From contig CAVTTB010000008.1 in the NCBI GenBank assembly GCA_963737555.1, positions 186,001 through 250,000 on the forward strand: 64,000 nt of DNA. The letters run 5' to 3'. The notes under the pieces are model-generated. The model did not search any database, had not been told where the DNA came from, and saw only the letters and a list, made by a program, of their open reading frames with translations. The translations under genes and the position numbers were made by a program. Position 1 is the stretch's first letter, and each line of letters starts with the position of its first letter. This document shows positions 49,571-59,237 of this stretch, in pieces. Source of the stretch: JAHJQQ01 sp963737555 (GTDB lineage Bacteria; Pseudomonadota; Gammaproteobacteria; Thiohalobacterales; Thiohalobacteraceae).

Positions 49571-50380
49571 ATGAATCTGCGGCCGGATCGAAGCAGTCGC
49601 CTGTTGCTTGGCATCCTACCGTTCGTGGCGATGCTGATCGTCTATCTGCTGGCCTCGAACCTGCGCTTGACGGAGAACCCCAACGATAAAATGCTGCCGG
49701 CGATTGCGACGTTTGCCGACAGCGTTGCACAACTCGCCTTTCACGAAGACAAACGGACAGGCAACGTCATTCTGTGGACGGACACAGCCGCCAGTCTGCA
49801 ACGTCTGAGTATCGGCTTGGCACTGGCGGCTTTGGGTGGGTTGGTATTCGGGATTCTTACCGGCGTGCTGCCTTATGCCCGTGCGGCGTTGTCGCCGTTG
49901 ATCGCCGCGTTGTCGATGATCCCGCCGTTGGCGATTTTACCAATCCTGTTCATCATCTTTGGTCTGGGTGAATTATCCAAAGTCGTATTGATCGTGATCG
50001 GCGTCGCGCCATTTGTTATGCGTGACATCGGCATGCGTGTCGGCGAGCTGCCGGCGGAGCAGTTGATCAAGGTACAGACATTGGGCGCCTCGACCTGGCA
50101 AACCATTCTGCGCGTGGTGTTGCCGCAGATGTTGCCGCGGTTGATCGACGCGGTGCGTCTGTCGCTGGGGCCGGCGTGGTTATTTCTGATTGCAGCCGAG
50201 GCGATTGCCGCGACGGATGGACTGGGTTATCGCATCTTCCTGGTGCGACGCTATCTGGCCATGGATGTGATCTTGCCGTATGTCGTGTGGATTACCCTGT
50301 TGGCCTTTGCTATGGACATGCTCTTACGCCTGTTGAGCCGCAAAGCCTTTCCCTGGTATCAGAAGCGCATGAGATCATGA
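49571..50380 (+). CDS. ABC transporter permease
   Basis: This 269-residue membrane protein has about six helices and the family loop with EELxPG-like sequence, seen here as VGELPAEQLIKVQTLGASTWQTILRVVLPQMLPRLIDAVRLSLGP in pieces. It resembles TauC/SsuC permeases. The ATG at 49571 is chosen; the frame is open from 49499. The end overlaps the ATPase start by four bases (ATGA). Confidence 0.88.
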   Translation: MNLRPDRSSRLLLGILPFVAMLIVYLLASNLRLTENPNDKMLPAIATFADSVAQLAFHEDKRTGNVILWTDTAASLQRLSIGLALAALGGLVFGILTGVLPYARAALSPLIAALSMIPPLAILPILFIIFGLGELSKVVLIVIGVAPFVMRDIGMRVGELPAEQLIKVQTLGASTWQTILRVVLPQMLPRLIDAVRLSLGPAWLFLIAAEAIAATDGLGYRIFLVRRYLAMDVILPYVVWITLLAFAMDMLLRLLSRKAFPWYQKRMRS

Positions 50381-51168
50381 TCTCAGTGCGCAAATTATGG
50401 AAGGAATACGGCGATCAGGTCGTGCTGGAAAATGTCAGCCTCGAGGTGAAAGAGCGCGAATTCGTCACCGTCGTCGGCGCCTCCGGCTGTGGCAAGTCGA
50501 CCTTCCTGCGCATGTTGCTGGGGCAGGAAACACCGTCACGCGGTGAGTTTCTCATCGACGGCAAGCCCTTGCCCGACGAGCCGGGCCCGGATCGCGGTAT
50601 CGTCTTTCAGCGCTATTCAGTGTTCCCGCACCTGACCGTGCTGGAGAATGTCATGCTCGGCCTGGAATTGGAACGCGCGCCATTGCTAGGCAAGTTGTTC
50701 GGCCGAAAGCGCGGTGAAGTACGCGAGCGCGCGATGGCCATGCTGGATGAGGTCGGTCTGCATCATGCGCGTGATAAATACGCGACCGAGTTGTCCGGCG
50801 GCATGCAACAGCGTCTGTCGATTGCGCAGTCGGTGATCAAGCAGCCACGCATTTTGTTGCTCGACGAACCCTTCGGCGCACTCGATCCGGGCATCTCCGC
50901 GGATATGCACAAGTTGATCCTGCGGCTGTGGGAAGAACATCGCATGACCATTTTCATGGTCACGCACGATATCAAAGAGGGTTTTGAACTCGGCACGCGT
51001 CTGCTGGTGTTCGACAAGGTGCGCCTCGATGCGCAGGCACCCAACGCCTTCGGCGCGACCATCACCTATGACATTCCGCTGCATGTCACCAGCCACAAGG
51101 TGCTGGAGGAGTTGGAGAACGCGAAGATGCAGACCGAACGATTCACCGATGGATTGGTGGCGGCGTGA
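50377..51168 (+). CDS. ABC transporter ATP-binding protein
   Basis: This 263-residue ATPase has Walker A GASGCGKST, a Q-loop in VFQRYSVFPHLTVLENV, the signature LSGGMQQRLSIAQS, Walker B ILLLDEPFGALDP and the switch histidine in MVTHDIKEG. It energises the permease just before. The C-terminal 50 residues (DIPLHVTSHKVLEELENAK) are a family tail. Start ATG 50377 is coupled to the permease stop. It is intact. Confidence 0.93.
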   Translation: MISVRKLWKEYGDQVVLENVSLEVKEREFVTVVGASGCGKSTFLRMLLGQETPSRGEFLIDGKPLPDEPGPDRGIVFQRYSVFPHLTVLENVMLGLELERAPLLGKLFGRKRGEVRERAMAMLDEVGLHHARDKYATELSGGMQQRLSIAQSVIKQPRILLLDEPFGALDPGISADMHKLILRLWEEHRMTIFMVTHDIKEGFELGTRLLVFDKVRLDAQAPNAFGATITYDIPLHVTSHKVLEELENAKMQTERFTDGLVAA

Positions 51169-51278
51169 CACGAGCTGGTGCGGCAGGAAATAATGAGTGA
51201 AACACAGCTTCACATGAGACGAACGCCATCAGGCTGTGCCTGAGGGCCGGCAATCCAGGGGGGGGGTGACATCGAAGA

Positions 51279-51355
51279 TGGCGCGCCCGACAGGATTCGA
51301 ACCTGTGACCCCCGCCTTCGGAGGGCGGTACTCTATCCAGCTGAGCTACGGGCGC
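51279..51355 (-). tRNA. tRNA-Arg (anticodon CCG)
   Basis: The reverse strand starts GCGCCCGTAGCTCAGC and ends GGTTCGAATCCTGTCGGGCGCGCCA. The acceptor stem GCGCCCG pairs with CGGGCGC, the anticodon loop CTCCGAA holds CCG, the T-loop is TTCGAAT, and CCA is encoded. It reads CGG codons. It sits on the strand opposite the transporter and urease genes. A run of nine G lies about 10 bases further left at 51258-51266. Confidence 0.95.
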
Positions 51356-51646
51356 GTATGCAGGACTAATACGCTGCATAGCTTACAGGCTGGTGGCGTC
51401 GCCGTCCACGACAGGGGCTGGTGGGCGTTACAGCAAACATATTGATTTTCTGGATGCTTGGGCCGTCCAGGTGTTGGTTGGGTGACTGTATGCACGGCCC
51501 TCTAATGGCCCGGTGCGGTCTTGGCCTTGGCGGCGCGGTTGGCGCGCTGTTTCGAGGTGTAGCTACACACAGTGGCCGAGGCGTGCGTATGCTGCGGCTA
51601 TCCGTGGCGTTGGGCAGTATCGGCTTTGGGAGTTACCTGGTGCACA

Positions 51647-52501
51647 GTGCGCTCTGAATCCTTGATCGAGTCAGTGCCGGGTTGGCGCGGTGAGTTGCAA
51701 CTGACACTCGCGCGCCAGGGCGAGCGCACCGTGGTGGCACAGCGTCGTCACCTTGGTCCGCTGAATATCCAGCGCGCGTTTTATCCGGAAGCGGATGTCG
51801 CGCATATCTATTTGTTGCATCCGCCGGGTGGCGTCGTCGGTGGTGATGAGCTGTTTATTGATATCGAGGTGCAAACAGGCGCGCACGCCCTAATCACCAC
51901 ACCGGCATCGGGCAAGCTCTACCGTAGCGACGGCCGACAAGCGCGTGTGCAGCAAGTGCTACGGGTGGCGAGTGACGCCACGCTGGAATGGCTGCCGCAG
52001 GAGACGCTGGTGTATGCCGGCGCGCAGGCGCAGATGACGACGCGCGTGGAATTGCAAACCGGCAGTCGCTTTATTGGCTGGGAAATGCTTTGTTTAGGTC
52101 GGCCCGCCTGTGACGAGACGTTTGCGCAAGGCCAGCTGCTGCAGCGCTTTGAATTGTGGCGCGACAATAAACCGATCTGGCTGGAGCGTGCGCGCTTCGA
52201 GGGCGGTGCGTCCAGCTTAACTGCAGACTGGGGGTTGCGGCATAAACCGCTGGCCGCAACTTTGGTTGCAACCATCAATGATGCAGCGTTGGTCGAGCGT
52301 ATCCGCGAGACATGCACGCTGGAAGCGGAATCTGATGCGAACGCGTGTTTTTCCGTGACGCAGTTAGATGATGTATTGGTCTGTCGCTATCTCGGCACGC
52401 AGGCGCAACAGGCGCAAGCCTGTCTCGGCCGTGCCTGGGCCGAGATCCGCCGCTGTCTGTTAGGGCGTGAACCCTGCGCACCGCGCATTTGGAATACATA
52501 G
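51647..52501 (+). CDS. ureD: Urease accessory protein UreD
   Basis: UreD (UreH) forms a scaffold with UreF and UreG that delivers nickel to urease. Family parts are GELQLTLARQGERTVVAQRRHLGPLNIQRAFYPE-like sequence, LLHPPGGVVGGDEL and TPASGKLYRSDGRQARV, then LEWLPQETLVYAGA. The start is uncertain: GTG 51647 gives about 284 residues, while TTG 51659 and GTG 51674 are also possible. The region 51169-51646 contains the tRNA and no other clear gene. It heads the ureDABCEFG operon and ends 24 bp before ureA. Confidence 0.88.
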   Translation: MRSESLIESVPGWRGELQLTLARQGERTVVAQRRHLGPLNIQRAFYPEADVAHIYLLHPPGGVVGGDELFIDIEVQTGAHALITTPASGKLYRSDGRQARVQQVLRVASDATLEWLPQETLVYAGAQAQMTTRVELQTGSRFIGWEMLCLGRPACDETFAQGQLLQRFELWRDNKPIWLERARFEGGASSLTADWGLRHKPLAATLVATINDAALVERIRETCTLEAESDANACFSVTQLDDVLVCRYLGTQAQQAQACLGRAWAEIRRCLLGREPCAPRIWNT

Positions 52502-52525
52502 AAAAGTAATCAACGAGGTAAAGGC

Positions 52526-52828
52526 ATGGAACTGTCACCCCGCGAGAAAGACAAGCTGCTGTTGTTCACCGCCGCGCTGTTGGCCGAGCGTCGCAAGGCG
52601 CGTGGCGTGAAACTCAATTACCCGGAGGCGATGGCCTATATCAGCGCCGCGATTCTGGAAGGCGCGCGCGACGGTAGAACAGTCGCCGAACTGATGGGTT
52701 ACGGGGCGACGCTGCTGTCGCGTGAGGACGTGATGGAGGGAATTCCGGAAATGATTCCCGAGGTGCAGGTGGAAGCGACGTTTCCGGATGGCACCAAGCT
52801 GGTGACGGTGCACAACCCGATCGTCTGA
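52526..52828 (+). CDS. ureA: Urease gamma subunit
   Basis: This 100-residue protein is the small structural subunit of urease (LSPREKDKLLLFTAALLAERR, VKLNYPEAMAYIS, GATLLSREDVMEG, VQVEATFPDGTKLVTVHNPI). The length matches separate UreA proteins. It is undamaged and followed by a MITE-like element before ureB. Confidence 0.96.
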   Translation: MELSPREKDKLLLFTAALLAERRKARGVKLNYPEAMAYISAAILEGARDGRTVAELMGYGATLLSREDVMEGIPEMIPEVQVEATFPDGTKLVTVHNPIV

Positions 52829-52840
52829 GGATAGATCGTG

Positions 52841-53045
52841 AACCGCCAAGACGCCAAGGGCGCCAAGAAAAGAATGTTTGAACCGCCAAGGCGCCAAGAC
52901 GCCAAGAAAACCATGAGTTATGCGAAAACCAAATGCACAGTTGCATACAGCAGATCAACAAATACCGATATCTTGGTTTTACCCTAATTTGGGTTTTCTT
53001 GGCATCTTGGCGGTTCAAACAGTTTTTTGGCATCTCGGCGGTTAA
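52841..53045. mobile_element. MITE-like element, copy 1 (ureA-ureB gap)
   Basis: The element is bounded by nested inverted repeats of the AACCGCCAAG-ACGCCAAG type: left units start at 52841 and 52881, and right units end near 53016 and 53045. The centre, about 100 bp, is unlike copies 2 and 3. It has no coding sequence. It fills almost the whole gap between ureA and ureB. Confidence 0.7.
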
Positions 53046-53069
53046 CCGTAAACAACATAGGAGCCGAAC

Positions 53070-53383
53070 ATGATCCCAGGTGAAATCATTACCGCTGACG
53101 GCGCTATCGAAATCAACGTCGGGCGTGCCACCATCAAGCTGACGGTGGCCAACACCGGCGACCGGCCGATTCAGGTCGGTTCGCATTATCACTTTTACGA
53201 AACCAATGCGGCGCTCAGTTTCGAACGCGAACAGGCGCGGGGTTATCGACTCAACATCGCCGCCGGTACCGCCGTGCGCTTCGAGCCGGGGCAGAGCCGT
53301 GAGGTGGAGTTGGTCGCCTATGCGGGCGAGCGTGTGGTGTATGGGTTCAATGGAAAAATCATGGGCCCCTTGGAGGTGGATTT

Positions 53384-53387
<4 letters not shown>
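53070..53387 (+). CDS. ureB: Urease beta subunit
   Basis: This 105-residue UreB (GEIITADGAIEINVGR, VANTGDRPIQVGSHYHFYETN, RLNIAAGTAVRFEPGQ) is a structural subunit. Its stop overlaps the ureC start by four bases. It is intact. Confidence 0.96.
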
Positions 53388-55088
<1,701 letters not shown>

Positions 55089-55102
55089 GTGGATTGTTGG
55101 AT

Positions 55103-55283
55103 GAACCGCCAAAACACAAAAAACAATGTGAACCGCCAAGACGCCAAGGCGCCAAGATTAATGAATGTAGTCGGCAAGGTTGAGAATGTTACCTATGGTT
55201 GGGCGATTCAGCTGCCATATCCAGTCCAACGCAAACCCTTGAAATCGGTTTTTCTTGGCGGCCTTGGCGTCTTGGCGGTTCAA
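55103..55283. mobile_element. MITE-like element, copy 2 (ureC-ureE gap)
   Basis: Inverted units of AACCGCCAAGACGCCAAGGC at the left (55131-55150, with a decayed unit at 55103) and CTTGGCGTCTTGGCGGTTCAA at the right (to 55283) enclose about 95 bp with no gene of its own. The core (TTAATGAATGTAGTCGGC... to ...CCAACGCAAACCCTTGAAATCGG) is nearly the same as the core of copy 3 in opposite orientation. Confidence 0.85.
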
Positions 55284-55295
55284 CACGGAATCACC

Positions 55296-55752
55296 ATGCT
55301 TGAAATAACCGAGATTCTCGATGCGCCGCAGTCGGCCGATGCCGTGCTGACGCTGCCGTTCGGCGATCGGCAGCGCAGTCGTTTGCGCACGCAGTTGGAT
55401 TCGCGGCGAAGAGGTCGGCTTGATGCTGCCGCGCGGTCATGTGCTGCGCGGTGGTGATTGTTTGCGCGCCAGTGACGGTCGGATCATCGAGATACACGCG
55501 GCGGCGGAAGCCGTATCCACTGCACGCAGCGACGATGCGCAGTTGTTGGCGCGCGCGGCCTATCACTTGGGTAATCGGCATATGCCGTTGCAGGTCGGCG
55601 CCGGTTGGCTGCGTTATCGCCACGATCATGTGTTGGACGAGATGGTCAAAGGCTTAGGTCTAGCGGTGCAGACCGAGCAAGCGCCCTTTGAACCCGAGTC
55701 CGGCGCCTATCACGGCGGTCATCATCCGCTGTTGCAACTGCATGGCCACTGA
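55296..55752 (+). CDS. ureE: Urease accessory protein UreE (frameshifted)
   Basis: UreE is a nickel chaperone. The N-terminal part (LEITEILDAPQSADAVLTLPFGDRQRSRLR) starts at ATG 55296. The frame changes near 55400, before LMLPRGHVLRGGDCLRASDGRII. The metal-binding region is AAYHLGNRHMPLQVGAGWLRYRHDHVLDEM, and a short histidine-containing tail GGHHPLLQLHGH ends it. The corrected length is about 152 residues. It overlaps the ureF start by 11 bases. Confidence 0.88.
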
Positions 55753-56429
55753 AGCTTGCGCCGATCTCGCCTTGTTGAGACTCATGCAGCTGGTGAGTCC
55801 GGCATTGCCGGTGGGCGCGTATGCGTATTCGCAGGGTCTGGAACAAGCGGTGCATCTGGAATGGATCACCAACGAGGCGCAAGCGGCGGAGTGGATCGCC
55901 GGCGTGTTGGAAAATGGTTTGGCGCGTGTCGATGCGCCGGTGCTGGTGCGCTTGCATGCGGCGTGGTCGGCGCAGGATTTGGAGCAGGTCGCGTATTGGA
56001 ATCAGTTTCTGTACGCCTGTCGCGAATCGGCGGAACTGCAAGCGGAAGATCGCACCCTCGCGCGGGCGCTGACGCGCTTGCTGGTCGATCTCGGCGTGAC
56101 CGAGGCAAAGCCGTTTGCGACACAAGAGCGCAGCACCTTTGCGACCTTGTTTGCGCTGGCCGCGGTGCATTGGAAGATACCGGCCGTGCAATGTGTGCAA
56201 GGTTATCTCTGGTCATGGGCCGAAAACCAAGTGGCCGCCGCGATCAAGCTTGTGCCGTTGGGACAGACCGCCGGTCAGCGAATATTGCTGCGCCTCGGCG
56301 AACGCATTCCGCAGCTCGCGCAACAGGCGCTCGACCTTCGACGACGATGACATCGGCCAAGTCATGCAGGGACTGGCGATGGCGAGCGCCTGGCACGAAA
56401 CGCAGTATTCGCGGTTGTTCCGGTCGTGA
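55742..56429 (+). CDS. ureF: Urease accessory protein UreF (frameshifted at the C-terminus)
   Basis: UreF gates UreG GTPase action during urease maturation. It starts MATEACADLALLRLMQLVSPALPVGAYAYSQGLE-like sequence, the known N-terminal helix. Conserved parts include WKIPAVQCVQGYLWSWAENQVAAAIKLVPLGQTAGQ. A shift near 56335 brings in DDDDIGQVMQGLAMASAWHETQYSRLFRS, which matches UreF C-termini. The length is about 228 residues. It is followed by a MITE-like element. Confidence 0.9.
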
Positions 56430-56442
56430 TGATTGGATCTGT

Positions 56443-56659
56443 TGAACCACCAAGACAAAAAACTATATGAACCGCCAAGACGCCAAGGCGCCAAGAAAAC
56501 CGATTTAAGGGTTTACGTTGGACTGGATATGCCAGCTGAATCGCCCGACCATGGTAACAAGCTCAACCATGCCGACTACATTCATTAATCTTGGCGCCTT
56601 GGCGTCTTGGCGGTTCAACCAAGGTTTTCTTGGCGGCCTTGGCGCCTTGGCGGTTCAAA
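56443..56659. mobile_element. MITE-like element, copy 3 (ureF-ureG gap)
   Basis: Inverted units (AACCGCCAAGACGCCAAGGC at 56470, CTTGGCGTCTTGGCGGTT ending near 56616, and a further GGCGCCTTGGCGGTTCAA up to 56659) enclose a core that is the reverse complement of copy 2 with few differences. It fills the ureF-ureG gap and ends 33 bp before ureG. Confidence 0.85.
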
Positions 56660-56692
56660 ATTTCTTTTAGTGTTCACAGGAAGGACGACAGC

Positions 56693-57301
56693 ATGAGCGA
56701 CAAACAGACACTACGCATGGGTGTGGGCGGACCGGTCGGTTCGGGCAAGACGGCGCTGGTGGCGGCGCTGTGCAAGGCAATGCGCGATGACTACAACATT
56801 GCCGTGGTCACCAACGATATTTACACCCGCGAGGATGCGCAGTTTCTCACTCAGCATGAGGCGCTGGCGGCGGATCGCATCATCGGTGTCGAGACCGGCG
56901 GTTGTCCGCATACCGCCATCCGCGAAGATGCGTCGATGAATCTCACCGCCGTCGATGAGTTGTGTCGGCGTTTCCCCGGTCTGGATATGGTCATCGTCGA
57001 GAGCGGTGGCGACAACTTGAGCGCGACCTTCAGCCCGGAGTTGTCCGATCTCACCTTATATGTGATCGATGTGGCCGCGGGCGATAAGATCCCGCGCAAA
57101 GGCGGCCCGGGCATTACCAAATCCGATCTGTTGATCATCAACAAGATCGATCTCGCGCCCCATGTAGGTGCATCGTTGGAGGTCATGGACCGCGATGCGA
57201 GGAAAATGCGCGGCGAGCGGCCGTTTGTATTCACCAATATGAAGACCGGCGAAGGCTTGGATACCGTTATCGACTTCATTCGCCATCACGGCATGCTGTA
57301 A
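56693..57301 (+). CDS. ureG: Urease accessory GTPase UreG
   Basis: This 202-residue SIMIBI GTPase delivers nickel to urease. The P-loop is VGGPVGSGKTAL, followed by NDIYTREDAQFL, the CPH-like metal motif in ETGGCPHTAIREDASMN, VIVESGGDNLSATFSPEL and NKIDLAP for guanine. Start ATG 56693 (with AGGAAGGA upstream) is preferred to the longer frame, which is made from the MITE-like repeat. It is intact. Confidence 0.96.
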   Translation: MSDKQTLRMGVGGPVGSGKTALVAALCKAMRDDYNIAVVTNDIYTREDAQFLTQHEALAADRIIGVETGGCPHTAIREDASMNLTAVDELCRRFPGLDMVIVESGGDNLSATFSPELSDLTLYVIDVAAGDKIPRKGGPGITKSDLLIINKIDLAPHVGASLEVMDRDARKMRGERPFVFTNMKTGEGLDTVIDFIRHHGML

Positions 57302-57429
57302 TTCGCACGAATTACCCGTAATCACGACGACAGTTGCCGCGTATCTATCGGCGCGCGCAACCCTGCCGAAGAATTTTCCCGCAGTAAGTCATGCAGCGTG
57401 CCCAATTGGAGCGCATGCACCAGAAGATA

Positions 57430-57444
57430 GCACCACGAGGGTGC
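57430..57444 (+). promoter_or_regulatory. NtrC-like enhancer site before the outer-membrane protein gene
   Basis: GCACC-ACGAG-GGTGC is a perfect match to the core of the NtrC consensus (TGCACC-N5-GGTGCA without the end bases). It lies about 87 bp before the sigma-54 element, a usual enhancer distance. Confidence 0.7.
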
Positions 57445-57530
57445 GTAATATTTGTTGCGCAATCACAACGCTAGTGGCGAAAACCCAATAACCAGCTGAT
57501 TTTCAGTAATCTTTCAGGCAGATACCCGAT

Positions 57531-57546
57531 TGGCACGCGGCTTGCT
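57531..57546 (+). promoter_or_regulatory. Sigma-54 promoter of the outer-membrane protein gene
   Basis: TGGCAC-GCGGC-TTGCT fits the -24/-12 consensus at every conserved base. Transcription should begin near 57558. The leader up to the ATG at 57694 has a small GCTGATAGCTCATCAGC hairpin at about 57544-57560. The rest of the 57302-57693 gap holds nothing else that I can see. Confidence 0.85.
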
Positions 57547-57693
57547 GATAGCTCATCAGCAACATCTTCTGTTTGGGATGTACTACCTGCGGAAAGTCCT
57601 GAACCGATTTCGCCGCATTACCGGTAGAGACGTTGCGCAAGGTTATTAGTTTCATCCACAGCAACATGAATATTTTTAGGAGCGAATTGAATC

Positions 57694-58479
57694 ATGAAAA
57701 AGCTGAGTCTCTTTAGCGTAAGTCCCCTCGCGTTGGCAATCTCTCTGACGAGTGCAACTGCTTTCGCGCCCATCGCCGCCCAGGCCGCCGAGAGCAGCGC
57801 GTCGGGTAACATCGGTGTGCATTCTGAATACTTGCTGCGTGGTATCGGCCGCGAGAACGACGATACCGCCGTCCAGGGTGGTTTCGACTACAGCCATAGC
57901 AGCGGCTTCTATGCCGGATACTGGGGTTCCAATCTGGGTTACTCCTATGACAAAAATGTGGGTACCGATCCCGGCGGCAACGGCTTCGAGAACGACTTGT
58001 ACGCCGGCTTCGCCGGTGCCGCCGGTGATCTCAGCTACAAGCTGGGTCTGATCCAGTACTACTACATCAACGTCGACGACTCCGATCTGACCGAATTCCT
58101 GGCCAATGTCGGCTATGCCGGGTTCACCATGCAGGCACAGTACCTGCTCAATGACGGCGTGTGGGGCAACTCGGGCGATATCTACTGGACTCTCGGTTAC
58201 AGCCTGCCGCTGCCGAGCGACTTCACCCTGGCCGCCTCACTGGGCTGGTACACCTACAACGACGACGACAACACCGACATGTGCGGTGCCACGCCGGGCA
58301 ACCTTTGCACCACCGAAGACACTGCCTACCGTCACCTGAATCTGACGCTGTCCCATCCGATCGCCGACACCGGTGCGAACATGTACGTGCAGTACACCAA
58401 CGCCGGCGAGAACCGTACTGGTTTCGACGACTACGACGACAGAGTCATCTTCGGCGTGACCTACGGCTTCGGTCTGTAA
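57694..58479 (+). CDS. TIGR02001-type outer-membrane beta-barrel protein
   Basis: This 261-residue secreted protein has a signal peptide (MKKLSLFSVSPLALAISLTS...AQA) and then alternating beta-strands with aromatic ends: SGNIGVHSEYLLRGIGREND, VQGGFDYSHSSGFYAGYWGSN, IFGVTYGFGL at the C-terminus. This is the Gcw_chp/TIGR02001 family, presumed to be an outer-membrane barrel of unknown function. Its promoter is sigma-54 with an NtrC site, so nitrogen limitation probably induces it. A porin-like role for nitrogen compounds is an inference. The gene is undamaged. Confidence 0.85.
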   Translation: MKKLSLFSVSPLALAISLTSATAFAPIAAQAAESSASGNIGVHSEYLLRGIGRENDDTAVQGGFDYSHSSGFYAGYWGSNLGYSYDKNVGTDPGGNGFENDLYAGFAGAAGDLSYKLGLIQYYYINVDDSDLTEFLANVGYAGFTMQAQYLLNDGVWGNSGDIYWTLGYSLPLPSDFTLAASLGWYTYNDDDNTDMCGATPGNLCTTEDTAYRHLNLTLSHPIADTGANMYVQYTNAGENRTGFDDYDDRVIFGVTYGFGL

Positions 58480-58512
58480 GAGCAGCAACCGGGTAACAAC
58501 CTCAGTGCGTAG

Positions 58513-58542
58513 CAGGGGGCGGTTTCGCCGCCCCCTGATTTT
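58513..58542 (+). terminator. Rho-independent terminator after the outer-membrane protein gene
   Basis: The stem CAGGGGGCGG / CCGCCCCCTG of 10 bp has a loop of 5 and is followed by ATTTT. It starts 34 bases after the stop codon. Confidence 0.9.
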
Positions 58543-58746
58543 AAGGAAGTGATGATCGCGCCGGTCCGCGTCGTTTTGCGCAGGCAGAAGGAGGGTCATA
58601 TCAATGTCAACGGATGCATGCAGTTCGCCTCCCCAGTTTCGTTCCTCTGTGTCGTCGCATGGCGTGATGGCCTGAAGGAAATTCCCCAACGCATTTTCGA
58701 ACTGATCCGTGTGCTCAAGCAGATGCTGCGCCCTGGCCGTCGGCCG

Positions 58747-59136
58747 TCACGAGAAGTCTTCCAGAAAAATTGCATTACCCTTCAGTTCTATCACGGGCAT
58801 ATTCCCGACGATCTCGATCTGAGCCTCGTCGACAAAGACCAGGACGAGCCGCGCGGCGACCTTGCGTTTGAACGGCAGCGGGATCATTTCATGTCGAATC
58901 CCGCCGACTTCCAGGAAGCCATCGGCTATCGTGTTCGGCAGCGGCGGTAGTTCCGGTAATGCGCCTACTTCGAAAAGCGTCAGCACCGCTTCCTGACTCC
59001 AGCCCGTCCCGGCGCTTTTTCCGGGTGCCCCGGAAGATTTGTGAATGTACGCGTGCGAAAAATGGACGCTGACAATGCCGTCCGCTTCATCGATGCGGCT
59101 TATGCGGGAATCGTAGAGTTCGAGTGCGCTTGCCAA
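58747..59136 (-). CDS. Hypothetical protein
   Basis: This 129-residue soluble protein has the sequence SALELYDSRISRIDEADGIVSVHFSHAYIHKS, GTGWSQEAVLTLFEVGALPELPP and VARLVLVFVDEAQIEIVGN in pieces, with alternating beta-strand character. The function is unknown. The only workable start is TTG at 59136, since a TGA lies just upstream in frame, and a GAGAGG stands 10 bases before it. No close neighbour shares its strand except the DUF445 gene after 243 bp or more. Confidence 0.6.
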   Translation of the reverse strand: MASALELYDSRISRIDEADGIVSVHFSHAYIHKSSGAPGKSAGTGWSQEAVLTLFEVGALPELPPLPNTIADGFLEVGGIRHEMIPLPFKRKVAARLVLVFVDEAQIEIVGNMPVIELKGNAIFLEDFS

Positions 59137-59237
59137 TGTGGCGGCCTCTCATGTTTGCACAGAAATAAGTCCGTTCCCTTTTTAGTTCCTGGAAGGATAA
59201 TCCGTGGTCTGTCCCATAACACTCTTGGACGATAGCC

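Noticed and set aside
51258..51266. Run of nine G beside the tRNA gene
   Set aside because: A simple homopolymer with no visible role; its exact length may be a sequencing artefact.
52838..53045. CRISPR-like appearance of the repeated CGCCAAG units
   Set aside because: Units are arranged as inverted pairs, not regular direct repeats with unique spacers, and the same ends recur in two other gene gaps.
56591..56692. Extended N-terminus for UreG in the open frame from 56591
   Set aside because: The extra residues (APWRLGG...) come from the MITE-like repeat; ATG 56693 has a ribosome site and the family N-terminus.
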